A DNA stretch of 64,000 nucleotides from DATGLG01 sp035294245 (GCA_035294245.1 DATGLG010000004.1:310001-374000), one strand, 5' to 3'; counted from the stretch's first letter, positions 27,334-35,694 are shown. The notes: generated by a model from the sequence alone, not told the origin. Numbers and translations: made by a program.

Positions 27334-28228
27334 GCGCTTGAGAGGCATCGTCGCCGCCGCGGCGACCCCGGTCACGGAGGATTGCGCGATCGACGAGGCG
27401 CGTCTCGTTGAGCATTGCGCGCGGCTGCTGCGGATCGGCTGCGACGGGATCAATCTGCTCGGCACGACCGGCGAGGCGACCTCCTTCTCGACGGAGCAGC
27501 GCCTGCGCGCGATGGAGGCCGTAGCAAGATCCGGCCTGCCCCTCGACCGCGTCATGGTCGGCACGGGTGCGGCGGCGCTCGCGGATTCCGTGCGGCTGAC
27601 GGCGGCCGCGCGGGACCTGGGCTTCGCCGGCGCGCTCCTGCTACCGCCCTTCTATTACAAGGGCATCGATGACGACAGCTTGGTGGCCTATGTGGAGACG
27701 GTGATCGCCAGGCTCGGAGCGGCCGGCCTTCGCCTTTATCTTTATCATTTCCCGCAGAATTCCGGGGTGCCCTATTCGGTCGCCGCGGTCGAAAGGCTGC
27801 ATCGCGCCCATCCGGAGCAAGTTCTCGGACTCAAGGACAGCTCCGGCGATCTTGCCTATGCGGCCGAGCTCACGTGCCGGATGCCCGGGCTGGACGTATT
27901 CCCGAGTGCCGAGGGCGCCTTGGCCATGGCGCGCGAGCATGGCTTCGCCGGCTGCATCTCGGCGACCGCCAACATCACGGCGCCGCTCGCTGCGAAGGCG
28001 TGGCGCGCGCTCGGCACCGAGTCGGGGGCGAAGGCGGTTGCGGCTGCGGCGGCGCTGCGCGCCGCCTTCACAGCCTCTCCCCTTATCGCCGGGGTCAAAT
28101 GGGCGCTCGCCGATCGCTACGGCGATGCGACCTGGACACGGCTGTGCCCGCCGCTTCGTGCCCTCACCGCAGAGGAGCAGCGCGCATTGCGCACGAGACT
28201 CGACGCCACCGACTATCCGGCGCTTTAG
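27323..28228 (+). CDS. DapA-family lyase/dehydratase (2-keto-3-deoxy sugar acid-type)
   Basis: This 301-residue TIM-barrel enzyme of the dihydrodipicolinate synthase/N-acetylneuraminate lyase superfamily has the Schiff-base Lys171 (LGLKDSSGD), Tyr141 (YLYHFP) and the GTTGE motif at residues 47-51. Next to an IlvD-type dehydratase it most likely cleaves or dehydrates the 2-keto-3-deoxy acid product. ATG 27323 has a GGGAGAG site and overlaps the upstream gene; the longer frame from 27209 was rejected. Confidence 0.9.
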   Translation: MTIERLRGIVAAAATPVTEDCAIDEARLVEHCARLLRIGCDGINLLGTTGEATSFSTEQRLRAMEAVARSGLPLDRVMVGTGAAALADSVRLTAAARDLGFAGALLLPPFYYKGIDDDSLVAYVETVIARLGAAGLRLYLYHFPQNSGVPYSVAAVERLHRAHPEQVLGLKDSSGDLAYAAELTCRMPGLDVFPSAEGALAMAREHGFAGCISATANITAPLAAKAWRALGTESGAKAVAAAAALRAAFTASPLIAGVKWALADRYGDATWTRLCPPLRALTAEEQRALRTRLDATDYPAL

Positions 28229-28379
28229 AAATAACCGCGCGTCTCGTTGCGCGCGCGCCGCGCCGCGCCACGACGAGATATCCTTCGTCTTGGTCACCTA
28301 AATGTCACGATTTTGCGCGGCGATCCGGTAGCGCCTCGAAAGCGAATCAGATAGACCGAGTCGCAGAGGCGCGGATGAA

Positions 28380-29135
28380 ATGACTCTCTCGCAGCAAGTG
28401 CGCGTCGACGGTAGAAGTGGGCGGTCGACATCGGCGATCGCGCCATTCCAGATTCGCGGACGCTTCTTCACGGCAGTCGTTCTCCAGATGGCCGGGGAGG
28501 CCGACGCCAAATTCTACGAGGCCCTCGACACCAAGCTGGCCCAGGCGCCCCATTTCTTCACCAACGCGCCCTTCGTTCTCGATCTCGAGCAGGCGAGAGG
28601 AATCGGCCTCGCGGGCGATTTCATCGAGCTGGTGCGGAAATTGCGGGCGCGCAAGCTCGCGCTGATCGGGGTTCAGAACGGCACCATCGAGCAGAACCGG
28701 GCGGCCGTAGGCGCCGGCTTGATCACGCTCCAAGGCGGCCGCGACCTGCTGCCAGAGGACGAGAAGGGCGGGGCTACGACAGCACCGCCCGCAACGCCGC
28801 CAAGCGGCGGTGCCCTGCTCGTGACTGACCCGGTCCGCTCGGGGCAGCGGGTCTTCGCCGATGAGGGCGATCTCGTGGTCGTCGCCTCGGTCGGCTCCGG
28901 CGCTGAGCTCATCGCCCGCGGCAATATCCACGTCTACGGCCGGATGCGCGGCCGGGCGCTCGCCGGCGTCAACGGCGACACCAAGGCCCGCATCTTCTGT
29001 CAAAGCCTGGAAGCCGAGCTGATTGCGATCGCCGGGCTCTATCGCACCAGCGACGACATCGACGCGTCCGCGCGCAAGCAGCGGGTCCAGGTCTTTCTCA
29101 AGGATGATTCGCTCCGCATCGAGCCTCTGAAGTGA
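28380..29135 (+). CDS. minC: Septum site-determining protein MinC
   Basis: This 251-residue inhibitor of FtsZ assembly starts with an N-terminal MinC domain (FQIRGRFFTAVVLQMAGEAD). A variable linker follows near residues 115-140, then the C-terminal beta-helix domain (VRSGQRVFADEGDLVVVASVGSGAE; GNIHVYGRMRGRALAG), which binds MinD. It is first in a minC-minD-minE operon that prevents polar septation. ATG 28380 was chosen; a nearby ATG at 28375 is immediately followed by a stop. Confidence 0.95.
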   Translation: MTLSQQVRVDGRSGRSTSAIAPFQIRGRFFTAVVLQMAGEADAKFYEALDTKLAQAPHFFTNAPFVLDLEQARGIGLAGDFIELVRKLRARKLALIGVQNGTIEQNRAAVGAGLITLQGGRDLLPEDEKGGATTAPPATPPSGGALLVTDPVRSGQRVFADEGDLVVVASVGSGAELIARGNIHVYGRMRGRALAGVNGDTKARIFCQSLEAELIAIAGLYRTSDDIDASARKQRVQVFLKDDSLRIEPLK

Positions 29136-29162
29136 GGCGGAGCCGCAAAGGGGAGACTGTCA

Positions 29163-29978
29163 GTGGCCAAGATCATCGTCATCACATCGGGCAAGGGGGG
29201 CGTCGGCAAGACGACCTCGACGGCCGCCCTCGGCGCCGGGCTGGCCATGCGCGGCAAGAAGACCGTCGTTATCGATTTCGACGTCGGGCTGCGCAATCTC
29301 GATATGATCATGGGATGCGAGCGCCGCGTTGTGTTCGACTTCATCAACGTCATCCAGGGCGACGCCAAGCTCAACCAGGCCTTGATCAAGGACCGGCGTC
29401 TCCCGGATCTCTCGATCCTGCCGACCTCGCAGACCCGCGATAAGGATGCGCTCACCCGCGGCGGCGTCGAGAAGGTGCTCGAGGAGCTGCGCAATGATTT
29501 TGACTACATCATCTGCGATAGCCCGGCCGGCATCGAGCGCGGCGCGCATCTTGCCATGTATTTCGCCGACGAGGCCGTGGTCGTCACCAATCCCGAAGTG
29601 TCGTCGGTGCGCGACAGCGATCGGGTGCTCGGGCTCCTGAGCAGCAAGACCCGGCGTGCCGAGAAGGGCGAGGACCCGGTCAAGCCGCATCTTCTGCTGA
29701 CGCGCTACGATGCCGCCCGGGTGGCGAAAGGCGAGATGATGAAGGTCGAGGATGTCCTCGAGATCCTCTCCATCCCGCTTCTCGGCATCATTCCGGAGAG
29801 CCCGACCGTCCTTCGCGCTTCGAATGTGGGCACGCCCGTCGTCCTCGACGAGAGCTCGAATGCCGGTACGGCCTATGCCGACGCGGTGTCCCGGCTCATG
29901 GGCGAGCAGATCGAGATGCGCGTCCTCGGACGCGAGCGTCGCGGCCTGCTGCAGCGGCTCCTGTGGAGGACGACATGA
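29163..29978 (+). CDS. minD: Septum site-determining ATPase MinD
   Basis: This 271-residue ParA-like membrane ATPase has the deviant Walker A GKGGVGKTTS at residues 10-19, switch regions around DFDVGLRNLD and DSPAGIERGA, and a C-terminal amphipathic membrane-targeting helix (RRGLLQRLLWR). It recruits MinC to the membrane and oscillates with MinE. It starts at GTG 29163, 27 bases after minC, and overlaps minE. Confidence 0.97.
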   Translation: MAKIIVITSGKGGVGKTTSTAALGAGLAMRGKKTVVIDFDVGLRNLDMIMGCERRVVFDFINVIQGDAKLNQALIKDRRLPDLSILPTSQTRDKDALTRGGVEKVLEELRNDFDYIICDSPAGIERGAHLAMYFADEAVVVTNPEVSSVRDSDRVLGLLSSKTRRAEKGEDPVKPHLLLTRYDAARVAKGEMMKVEDVLEILSIPLLGIIPESPTVLRASNVGTPVVLDESSNAGTAYADAVSRLMGEQIEMRVLGRERRGLLQRLLWRTT

Positions 29979-30283
29979 CGTTGTTCGGCTTCTTCCGCCG
30001 CGCCCAGGCGCCGAGCTCGGCCCAGACCGCCAAGGAGCGCCTGCAGATCCTGCTTGCCCATGAGCGGCAAGACCGCTCCGGCCCCGATTACCTGCCGATG
30101 CTGCAGAAGGAGATCCTCGAGGTCATCAAGAAATACGTTCAGGTGACGAGCGAGAAGGTCGCGGTCAAGCTCGAGCGGGGTGCCGATATGTCGACCCTCG
30201 AGATCGATATCGAGCTCCCGGGCCCGCAGACGGCGAGCGCCAAGCCCGCTGCGGCCGCGAGCGCGCCCGCCTTCGCGCGCTGA
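29975..30283 (+). CDS. minE: Cell division topological specificity factor MinE
   Basis: This 102-residue protein starts with the membrane/MinD-binding segment MTLFGFFRRA. Next come KERLQILLAHER, the anti-MinCD region that stimulates MinD ATPase, and the dimerisation domain LPMLQKEILEVIKKYVQV. ATG 29975 overlaps the minD stop (ATGA). An in-frame GTG at 29963 is less likely. The Ala/Pro-rich tail past residue 85 is longer than in E. coli. Confidence 0.96.
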   Translation: MTLFGFFRRAQAPSSAQTAKERLQILLAHERQDRSGPDYLPMLQKEILEVIKKYVQVTSEKVAVKLERGADMSTLEIDIELPGPQTASAKPAAAASAPAFAR

Positions 30284-30313
30284 GCGCCCGAACACCGTCC
30301 GTCCCGGGCGCTC
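30282..30313 (+). terminator. Probable terminator hairpin of minCDE
   Basis: A perfect nine-pair stem, GAGCGCCCG/CGGGCGCTC, closes a 14-base loop and starts at the minE stop codon. It lies in the short gap to a convergent gene, so it may act in both directions. No U-tract follows. Confidence 0.55.
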
Positions 30314-30328
30314 GCGTCGCGGGGTCCG

Positions 30329-30862
30329 TTACCAATAAGGATAATAGGGATAGTAGTAATAGCGCGGGAACGCGTAGGCGCCGTAGGAATAATAGGCGTA
30401 AGGCGGGCTGACGCCACCCGCCGGAACCGGGACGCTTTCGCCCTTGGCGGACATGCATTGGATGTAGCGCATGTCATAGCGCTGCTGCAGCGTTCCTGCC
30501 GAGGCCTGCGCATTGCCGAGGCCCGAGACGCCGCCGAGAAGAAGCCCGCTCCCCGCGCCGATTGCAGCGCCGGCCGCCGGGTTGCCGGCCGCCGCCCCGA
30601 GCACAGCGCCGGCCGCCGCCCCGACCACGGTGCCGACGGCGGCGCTGCCGATTGCGCTCTGATTCGCAGCATCCGCCGGCGAGCCATAGCCGATGCTCGC
30701 TGCGGCGAATTGCTGGCAGGCGGCGTCATCCTGCTGGAATTCCGCAAAGGTCTTGCCCTTCGCCGGCAGGGCCATGACCGAAGGGCCCGTCGGCGGCGTG
30801 ACGGCGCAGGCGCCGAGGAGCAGAGTCCCGAGAAGGGCGGCGGCCGAGGCGGTGCGAAGCAT
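30329..30862 (-). CDS. Glycine-zipper lipoprotein with Tyr-rich tail
   Basis: This 177-residue exported protein has a lipoprotein signal (LLGTLLLGAC, lipid Cys near residue 19). A Gly/Ala zipper (VGTVVGAAAGAVLGAAAG) spans residues ~75-110, and the tail is unusually rich in Tyr and Pro (FPRYYYYPYYPYW). Such zipper lipoproteins usually sit in the outer membrane. It is the last of three small exported proteins encoded in a row with 11- and 25-base gaps. Function unknown. Confidence 0.8.
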   Translation of the reverse strand: MLRTASAAALLGTLLLGACAVTPPTGPSVMALPAKGKTFAEFQQDDAACQQFAAASIGYGSPADAANQSAIGSAAVGTVVGAAAGAVLGAAAGNPAAGAAIGAGSGLLLGGVSGLGNAQASAGTLQQRYDMRYIQCMSAKGESVPVPAGGVSPPYAYYSYGAYAFPRYYYYPYYPYW

Positions 30863-30873
30863 GGCTGGGGACC

Positions 30874-31074
30874 TCACCGAATGCGTCCGCCGATGAACAC
30901 CGAGCCGTAGACCGGCGGCCCATAATAATAGCCGGGCGCGTAATAATAGCCTGGGGCATAGGCGTAGCTTGGCGCGTAGGCGTAATAGCCGGGTGCCGGC
31001 GCGTAGTAGCAGCCGGCGAGGCCGCCGAGGATACCGATCAGGAGTGCCGCCCGGCACAGCAATCGACCGCTCAT
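30874..31074 (-). CDS. Small Tyr/Pro/Gly-rich lipoprotein
   Basis: This 66-residue protein has a signal ending in a lipobox (GGLAGC, Cys near residue 22). The mature part is almost entirely Tyr-Ala-Pro-Gly repeats (YAPGYYYAPGYYYGPP). It resembles the short repeat lipoproteins of alphaproteobacteria that are usually annotated hypothetical. It sits between two other small exported proteins and is probably co-transcribed with them. Confidence 0.72.
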   Translation of the reverse strand: MSGRLLCRAALLIGILGGLAGCYYAPAPGYYAYAPSYAYAPGYYYAPGYYYGPPVYGSVFIGGRIR

Positions 31075-31099
31075 GACCGATGCCTCCCTTCGGCGCGGC

Positions 31100-31516
31100 T
31101 TAATTGACGATGCGCCAGGACCCGTCCGGCTGCAGACAAGCCGTGCCGTAGCTCCGTCGCGGCACGCCGCCGACGGTGGTCGTCGTCTGATATTCCCGGC
31201 ACGTCTGCGCGCTATAGGACTCGTGCTCGGGGGTCACGGTGGACGGGGCCGTGCTCGGCGCCGTATAGCCGGCCGGGGGCGGGTAATAGGTCACCGGCGG
31301 CGGATAGTAGTAGACCGGCGGCGGCGCGTAATAATAGGCGGGCGGCCCGTAGAAGACGGGCGGCCCGGCATAGACCGGCACGCCAAAGCCGAACCTCACG
31401 AAGACATGCGCGGCGGCGGGTGATGGGACCGCTGCGGCCGCCGCCAGCATCGCCGCCGACAACGCCAGTGGAATAGCCGGAGATATCCGTCTCTTGAGGC
31501 TGTTCAAGCGCCGCAT
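31100..31516 (-). CDS. Exported Tyr/Pro-rich protein with 17-kDa surface-antigen-like C-terminus
   Basis: This 138-residue protein has a Sec signal peptide (AAMLAAAAAVPSPAAA-HV), a Tyr/Pro repeat region (YYAPPPVYYYPPPVTYYPPP) and a C-terminal module CREYQTTTTVGGVPRRSYGT followed by ACLQPDGSWRIV. That module matches the end of rickettsial 17-kDa antigen/RT0821-type surface proteins. It is likely surface or outer-membrane associated. ATG 31516 is the first gene start of the three-gene run. Confidence 0.8.
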   Translation of the reverse strand: MRRLNSLKRRISPAIPLALSAAMLAAAAAVPSPAAAHVFVRFGFGVPVYAGPPVFYGPPAYYYAPPPVYYYPPPVTYYPPPAGYTAPSTAPSTVTPEHESYSAQTCREYQTTTTVGGVPRRSYGTACLQPDGSWRIVN

Positions 31517-31833
31517 GGCCTTGCTCCTCGGCTCATCCGGTATACGGGCGAGAATAGAATATCCTGCGCAAAAACGCCACGGTGCCGTTCTATCTTGATT
31601 ATCGCTCCGCCCCAAATATCACCCTGCTGTGAAAAGAAAATCGAGTGAGAACTCAACGGGTTGTGATCGAGCTCGTCGAACGATACCGCTTCGTTGCGTT
31701 CTCGGCTATGCTGGTCTGCGAGACGCCATCCGTCACGGGGGCAGAACGCGCATGACCGAGCTCGACCGGGGGGTGATGGGCGTCGCGGCCATGCCGCGGG
31801 CGCGGGTGGCGCCGGGCCGCCGCGAGGTGCGCT
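31517..31833. other. Intergenic region between divergent surface-protein operon and TetR gene
   Basis: This 317-base divergent region probably holds both promoters. An AT-richer patch lies at about 31555-31640. A short frame (ATG 31752 to stop 31844; 30 codons) overlaps the TetR start by 11 bases and could be a leader, but nothing in its sequence supports a function. No clear palindrome for a TetR protein was seen. Confidence 0.3.
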
Positions 31834-32547
31834 TTGGCGACTGACGCGGCACCTCGTCTGCCGGCCGCGACGCCGCGGCGCGGCGGCCGTCCATCGCGGC
31901 AGCAAGCCGAGCAGATCCGCGAGCAGATTCTCGGCATCGCGACGGACCTGTTCCTCACGCAAGGATACGGCGCCACCAGCATCGAACTCGTCGCCCAACG
32001 CGCCCGCATTTCCAAGCGGACCTTCTATCATCGCTTCCGCGACAAGGCCGACCTCTTCGGCGCCGTCGTGCATCGCTTGATCGAGCATCTGCGGCCGCCC
32101 AAGAGCGCCGTTCGACTCGATGAGGGAAGCCTCGGGGACGTTCTGGAGCGCCTCGCGGGCATGATCCTGCGCGCCGCCCTCTCTCCCGATGCCCTCGCGC
32201 TTCATCGCGTGATCGTCGCCGAGGCGACCCGATTCCCGGAGCTGGCAGCCGTTCTCGACGAGCAGGGCGCGCGCCGCGAGGCGCTCCGGACCATCGCTGC
32301 GCTGCTCGAGCGCGAAGTGCGGCGCGGCCGCCTCGAGGTGGAGGATGCGGCCTTCGCCGCGGAGCAATTCCTCCATATGGTGGTCGCCGCGCCGCAGCGT
32401 CGCGCCTTGGGCCTCGGAAAGCCAATGACGGCGGCGGAGCTCGAGCTCTGGGCGCGTCGCTCGGTGCAGCTCTTCCTGAATGGATGTCGCGGCCGGCTCG
32501 AATCAGCGACCGCCGACGCTCCGCACAAGAGCCGGGCTCGTCACTAA
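31834..32547 (+). CDS. TetR/AcrR-family transcriptional regulator
   Basis: This 237-residue regulator has an N-terminal TetR helix-turn-helix (LGIATDLFLTQGYGATSIEL, then ARISKRTFYHRFRDKADLF), about residues 32-75. The C-terminal ligand domain resembles the AefR-like type (FPELAAVLDEQGARREALRTI). Only a TTG start at 31834 gives the full domain. It faces the surface-protein operon, its possible target, and its 3' end overlaps the convergent cytochrome gene by four bases. Confidence 0.88.
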   Translation: MATDAAPRLPAATPRRGGRPSRQQAEQIREQILGIATDLFLTQGYGATSIELVAQRARISKRTFYHRFRDKADLFGAVVHRLIEHLRPPKSAVRLDEGSLGDVLERLAGMILRAALSPDALALHRVIVAEATRFPELAAVLDEQGARREALRTIAALLEREVRRGRLEVEDAAFAAEQFLHMVVAAPQRRALGLGKPMTAAELELWARRSVQLFLNGCRGRLESATADAPHKSRARH

Positions 32548-32918
32548 GGCTGCACCTTCGCGTCGGGGCGAGGGATATCGTCGGGATCGGGCAGCGGGTC
32601 GGGCGGCAGGACCGGCGCCTGCTCCAGGCGCTTGCTCGGTCGCGGCGGCGGAGGCGGCGCTGCGTTCCCGCGCGGCACGGGCAGGGGCGGCACGCGATGC
32701 CCATCGCGCTGAAAGGCGGCGCCAAACGGCGTCAGCGCCGGTGCGACGGTATGGCAGGCGGCGCAGCCCAGATGCGTCTCCTCGGCAAAGCCGGGCGTGG
32801 CCGCGGCCTTGGCCGGCAGAAGGAGGCCGACAAGCAGGAGGAGGCAAAAACCCTGCCCGGCGCGGGCCGTCCTCGCCGAGCGGCGGCCCGCGGCGCGCCT
32901 TCCGATTGGGTCGATCAT
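32544..32918 (-). CDS. Small exported monohaem c-type cytochrome-like protein
   Basis: This 124-residue protein has a hydrophobic signal segment (FCLLLLVGLLLPAKAAA). One CxxCH haem motif (GCAACHTVAPALTPFGAAF, Cys near residues 52 and 55) follows, and then GHR and a Pro-rich tail. The C-H-T-V-x-P-x-L-T-x-F-G arrangement recalls small cytochromes that sit beside larger redox proteins. The haem motif is clear; partner and role are not. It overlaps the convergent TetR gene tail to tail. Confidence 0.7.
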   Translation of the reverse strand: MIDPIGRRAAGRRSARTARAGQGFCLLLLVGLLLPAKAAATPGFAEETHLGCAACHTVAPALTPFGAAFQRDGHRVPPLPVPRGNAAPPPPPRPSKRLEQAPVLPPDPLPDPDDIPRPDAKVQP

Positions 32919-32987
32919 GGCCCGGACATTAGCCCGGCGGCTCCCGCATCCAAAGCCCGATCGATCCGCTGTGTGCGCCGGCGGACG

Positions 32988-33242
32988 CTATTTCTTGGCG
33001 ATCTTTTTCCCGTCGGGGGTGAGCCAAGTCCAACCCGGCTTGCCGTCGCCGAAGCGCTCGGTGACGAAGTTCTCCAGGTCGCGCCGCGCGCGCTTGCGCA
33101 TCGACACCTCCTTGGGCGGCGCCTTGCGCCCGTTGAGGCCGAAATAGCTCAGCATCTTCTTGGATGTCGCGCGGAGCGTCCTCGAGGCGGTGTCGACCTC
33201 GATCTCGCCATGCGCTGCAAACCGCAGGATCTCCCTAGACAT
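32988..33242 (-). CDS. Hypothetical 84-residue basic protein
   Basis: This small soluble protein is rich in Lys and Arg (SKKMLSYFGLNGRKAPPKEV; MRKRARRDLENFVTERFGDG). No family was recognised. The ATG at 33242 has a weak GAGG-type site; the frame is open further upstream but reads through palindromes in the divergent region. It lies between the small cytochrome and a glycosyltransferase pair on the other strand. Confidence 0.5.
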   Translation of the reverse strand: MSREILRFAAHGEIEVDTASRTLRATSKKMLSYFGLNGRKAPPKEVSMRKRARRDLENFVTERFGDGKPGWTWLTPDGKKIAKK

Positions 33243-33568
33243 CGCAAGGGTCCTCAGCAAGCCAATTGTTGTGATTCTGTCACTAATTTTCGCTTTTTGC
33301 ACCCCCAATCGCACCCCAATCGCATTGGTATGACCATTGGGCGCGCGCCCGCTTTGCATTGCAACAAAAGCCGCGGGGGAGACCGCCCGGGCGGCAGTCG
33401 GCCAGATCGGGCAGGCTCCCTGCGCCCTGGCCGCGGCGAGAATCGGGGATGAAGGCCTGACGCCGGCATTTTGCACTGCAATATGGACACGGTACACCGG
33501 GAAACATATCTTCGGCCGTAATTCGCGGGGGATGCCAAGGAGGGTGCTCGGGTAGGAAGGGGCACGTC
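33243..33568. promoter_or_regulatory. Divergent region with repeated short palindromes
   Basis: This 326-base gap holds two copies of TTTGCAYTGCAA (33353-33364 and 33470-33481), each containing a near-perfect TTGCA-N-TGCAA palindrome, with starts 117 bases apart. It also holds CCAAT-CGC-ATTGG (33316-33328) next to two tandem CACCCC(C)AATCG copies. These look like operators for the divergent genes. No gene was found in the gap. Confidence 0.4.
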
Positions 33569-34873
33569 ATGGTCGCGCTCGAATATTCGGCTCTCGAAGC
33601 CCCGCAGGACGCGCGCAAGCGGCCGCTCAAAGTCGGTGTGCTGGTCGATCTCGAGCTCGGCGTCGAGGCGGGCGGGCATGTGAAATGCTGGGAGCGCCTG
33701 GCCCGCGCCGCATGCGCGTTCCCCGACATCCTCGACCTCACGCTGCATTTTGCAGGTGCCGAGCGCCGCATCGAATTCCTCGGCGAGAATGTCCGCTACG
33801 TGGTCGAGCCCCCCGTGTTCAGCACGGCGCGGCTGCGCTTTCTCTCCCACGTCCCCGACCATACGGATCTCGCCCCCTGGCATCCGCGGCTCGCCCGCGC
33901 CCTGCGCGGCTACGATGTCATCCATACGACCGACGCCTTCTTCGCCTATGCGCGCACGGCGGTGCGCGTCGCACGCTCGGCCGGCATTCCCCTCGTCACC
34001 TCGGTCCACACCAACACACCGAAATATGGCGGCATCTATACCGGGGCCACGATCGAGCGCGTGTTCGGGAGCGGGCTGCTGCGGCATGTCCTGATCGACC
34101 GCCTGGGGCTCGGGCGCCGGGTTGAGCGGCGCATGCAGCTGCGCCTAGAGGCGCATCAGCGCCAATGCGCCTTCACCTTCGTGTCGCGTCCCGAGCAGCT
34201 CGACGTCACGCGCGCCGCGCTCGGCGGGCGGGCGGGGCTGCTGCGGCGTGGCATCGATCGCGCGCTCTTCGCCCCGGCGCGGCGCGACCGCGGCTGGCTC
34301 AACGAGACCCTCGGCATCCCTGCCAATGATTTCGTCGTCCTTTTCGTCGGTCGCGTCACCCGCGGCAAGAATGTGACGCTCCTCGCCGAAGCCGTCGCCG
34401 CCTTGGCCGAGCGCGGCATGCCGATCCGCCTGGTCTGCGCCGGGAAGGGGAATCTGCGCGACGACATCCGCGCGCGCCTCGGCGATGCGGCGCGATGCCC
34501 GGGGGCGCTGCTGCCCGCAACGCTTGCCCGCCTCTACGCCTCCGCCGATATCTTCGCCTTGCCGTCGCAGATCGAGGAATCGGCCAATGTCGTGCCCGAA
34601 GCCCTCGCCTCGGGCCTGCCCGCCCTGGTCGCGGCGGAGAGCGGCATGGGCCGGATCGTCATCGACGGCGAGACCGGATGCGTCCTCCCGGGAGACAGCA
34701 TTGGCTCATGGGCCGAGGCCATCCGCCGGCTCGCGCAAGACCCGGAGCGCCGGGCGCGGATGGGCGTTGCGGCGCGGCGCTATGCGGAGAGCCGCCTCCC
34801 ATCCTGGCAAGACGTGCTGACCGAGGACCTCTTGCCCCATTGGCGCGCCGCAGCTGCGGGCAAGCTCCAGTGA
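33569..34873 (+). CDS. Glycosyltransferase family 4-like (GT-B fold)
   Basis: This 434-residue retaining-type glycosyltransferase probably acts at the inner membrane on a lipid or glycan. The N-terminal domain ends near HTNTPKYGG. The C-terminal donor-binding domain carries LFVGRVTRGKNV and ALPSQIEESANVVPEALASG, the E-x7-E sugar-nucleotide motif of family 4. ATG 33569 has a GGAAGGGG site. The stop overlaps the start of a PIG-L-type deacetylase (GTGA), so the pair is translated together and likely acts on the same acceptor. Confidence 0.9.
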   Translation: MVALEYSALEAPQDARKRPLKVGVLVDLELGVEAGGHVKCWERLARAACAFPDILDLTLHFAGAERRIEFLGENVRYVVEPPVFSTARLRFLSHVPDHTDLAPWHPRLARALRGYDVIHTTDAFFAYARTAVRVARSAGIPLVTSVHTNTPKYGGIYTGATIERVFGSGLLRHVLIDRLGLGRRVERRMQLRLEAHQRQCAFTFVSRPEQLDVTRAALGGRAGLLRRGIDRALFAPARRDRGWLNETLGIPANDFVVLFVGRVTRGKNVTLLAEAVAALAERGMPIRLVCAGKGNLRDDIRARLGDAARCPGALLPATLARLYASADIFALPSQIEESANVVPEALASGLPALVAAESGMGRIVIDGETGCVLPGDSIGSWAEAIRRLAQDPERRARMGVAARRYAESRLPSWQDVLTEDLLPHWRAAAAGKLQ

Positions 34874-35694
34874 CGCCCGGCCGCCGCATCCTGATTCTGG
34901 CCCCCCATCCCGACGACGAGATCGTCGGCTGCGCCGTCGCTGCGCGTCGTGCGCGCGCCGCCGGGGCCCGGGTTTTCGTGCTCTACCTCACGACGGGCGT
35001 GCCCGAGCGCGACCGCTTATGGCGGTGGCAACGCGCCGGATACGACATGCGCGTCGCGCGGCGCCGCGAGGAGGCTCTCGCCGCGGCGAAGCTCATCGGC
35101 CTCGAGCCCGTCGGCTTCCAGCCCTGGCCGTCGCGGCGCCTGCGCTTCCATCTCGGCGAAGCCCTCGCCCTGGTCGAAACCATCCTCGTCGCGCGCCGCA
35201 TCGATGCGTTATGGGCGCCTGCCTGGGAGGGCGGTCATCAGGACCACGATGCGGCGAATGTGCTCGCGTCCCGCTTCGCGGCCATGCGGCCGGTGATGGA
35301 ATTCGCCGAGTATCACTTCGCCGCCGGGCGCATCCACAGCCAGCGCTTCATCGCTGCGGGCCCTCGTGACGAGGTTATTGCCCTGGCGTCGCGGGAGCGG
35401 GCCCTCAAGCGGGCGGCCTTGGCGGTCTATCGCTCGGAGCGCGGCAATCTCGCCCATATCGGCTGCGAGGTCGAATCGCTCCGTCCCCTCGCGGCACATG
35501 ATTATGCGACAGCACCCCATCCCGGGCGGCTCTTCTCGGCGCGGTTCCAGTGGGTGCCGTTCCGGCATCCGCGCATCGACTTCGACCCGCCGGAGCGGGT
35601 CCGCGCCGAGCTTGCGCGCTTCGCCGAGGCGGTGCCGCCGCTTCCGGCCCCGCGCGCCGCGGACGGCCCGGCTACTGAAGCGACTGGCTGGTAA
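34870..35694 (+). CDS. PIG-L/LmbE-family N-acetylglucosaminyl deacetylase
   Basis: This 274-residue putative zinc deacetylase has the family motif LILAPHPDDEIVGCAVAARR near residues 8-27 and a distal HxxH (GGHQDHDAAN) for zinc binding. Members remove acetyl groups from GlcNAc-containing lipids or small thiol precursors. GTG 34870 overlaps the glycosyltransferase stop. The pair suggests addition then deacetylation of an amino sugar, as in lipid or glycan tailoring. The 3' end overlaps the convergent lipoprotein gene by 23 bases. Confidence 0.88.
   Translation: MTPGRRILILAPHPDDEIVGCAVAARRARAAGARVFVLYLTTGVPERDRLWRWQRAGYDMRVARRREEALAAAKLIGLEPVGFQPWPSRRLRFHLGEALALVETILVARRIDALWAPAWEGGHQDHDAANVLASRFAAMRPVMEFAEYHFAAGRIHSQRFIAAGPRDEVIALASRERALKRAALAVYRSERGNLAHIGCEVESLRPLAAHDYATAPHPGRLFSARFQWVPFRHPRIDFDPPERVRAELARFAEAVPPLPAPRAADGPATEATGW

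Noticed and set aside
25444..27564. Antisense reading frame of about 700 codons opposite the IlvD-type gene
   Set aside because: Shadow frame; the plus-strand protein has conserved cluster cysteines and a strong ribosome-binding site.
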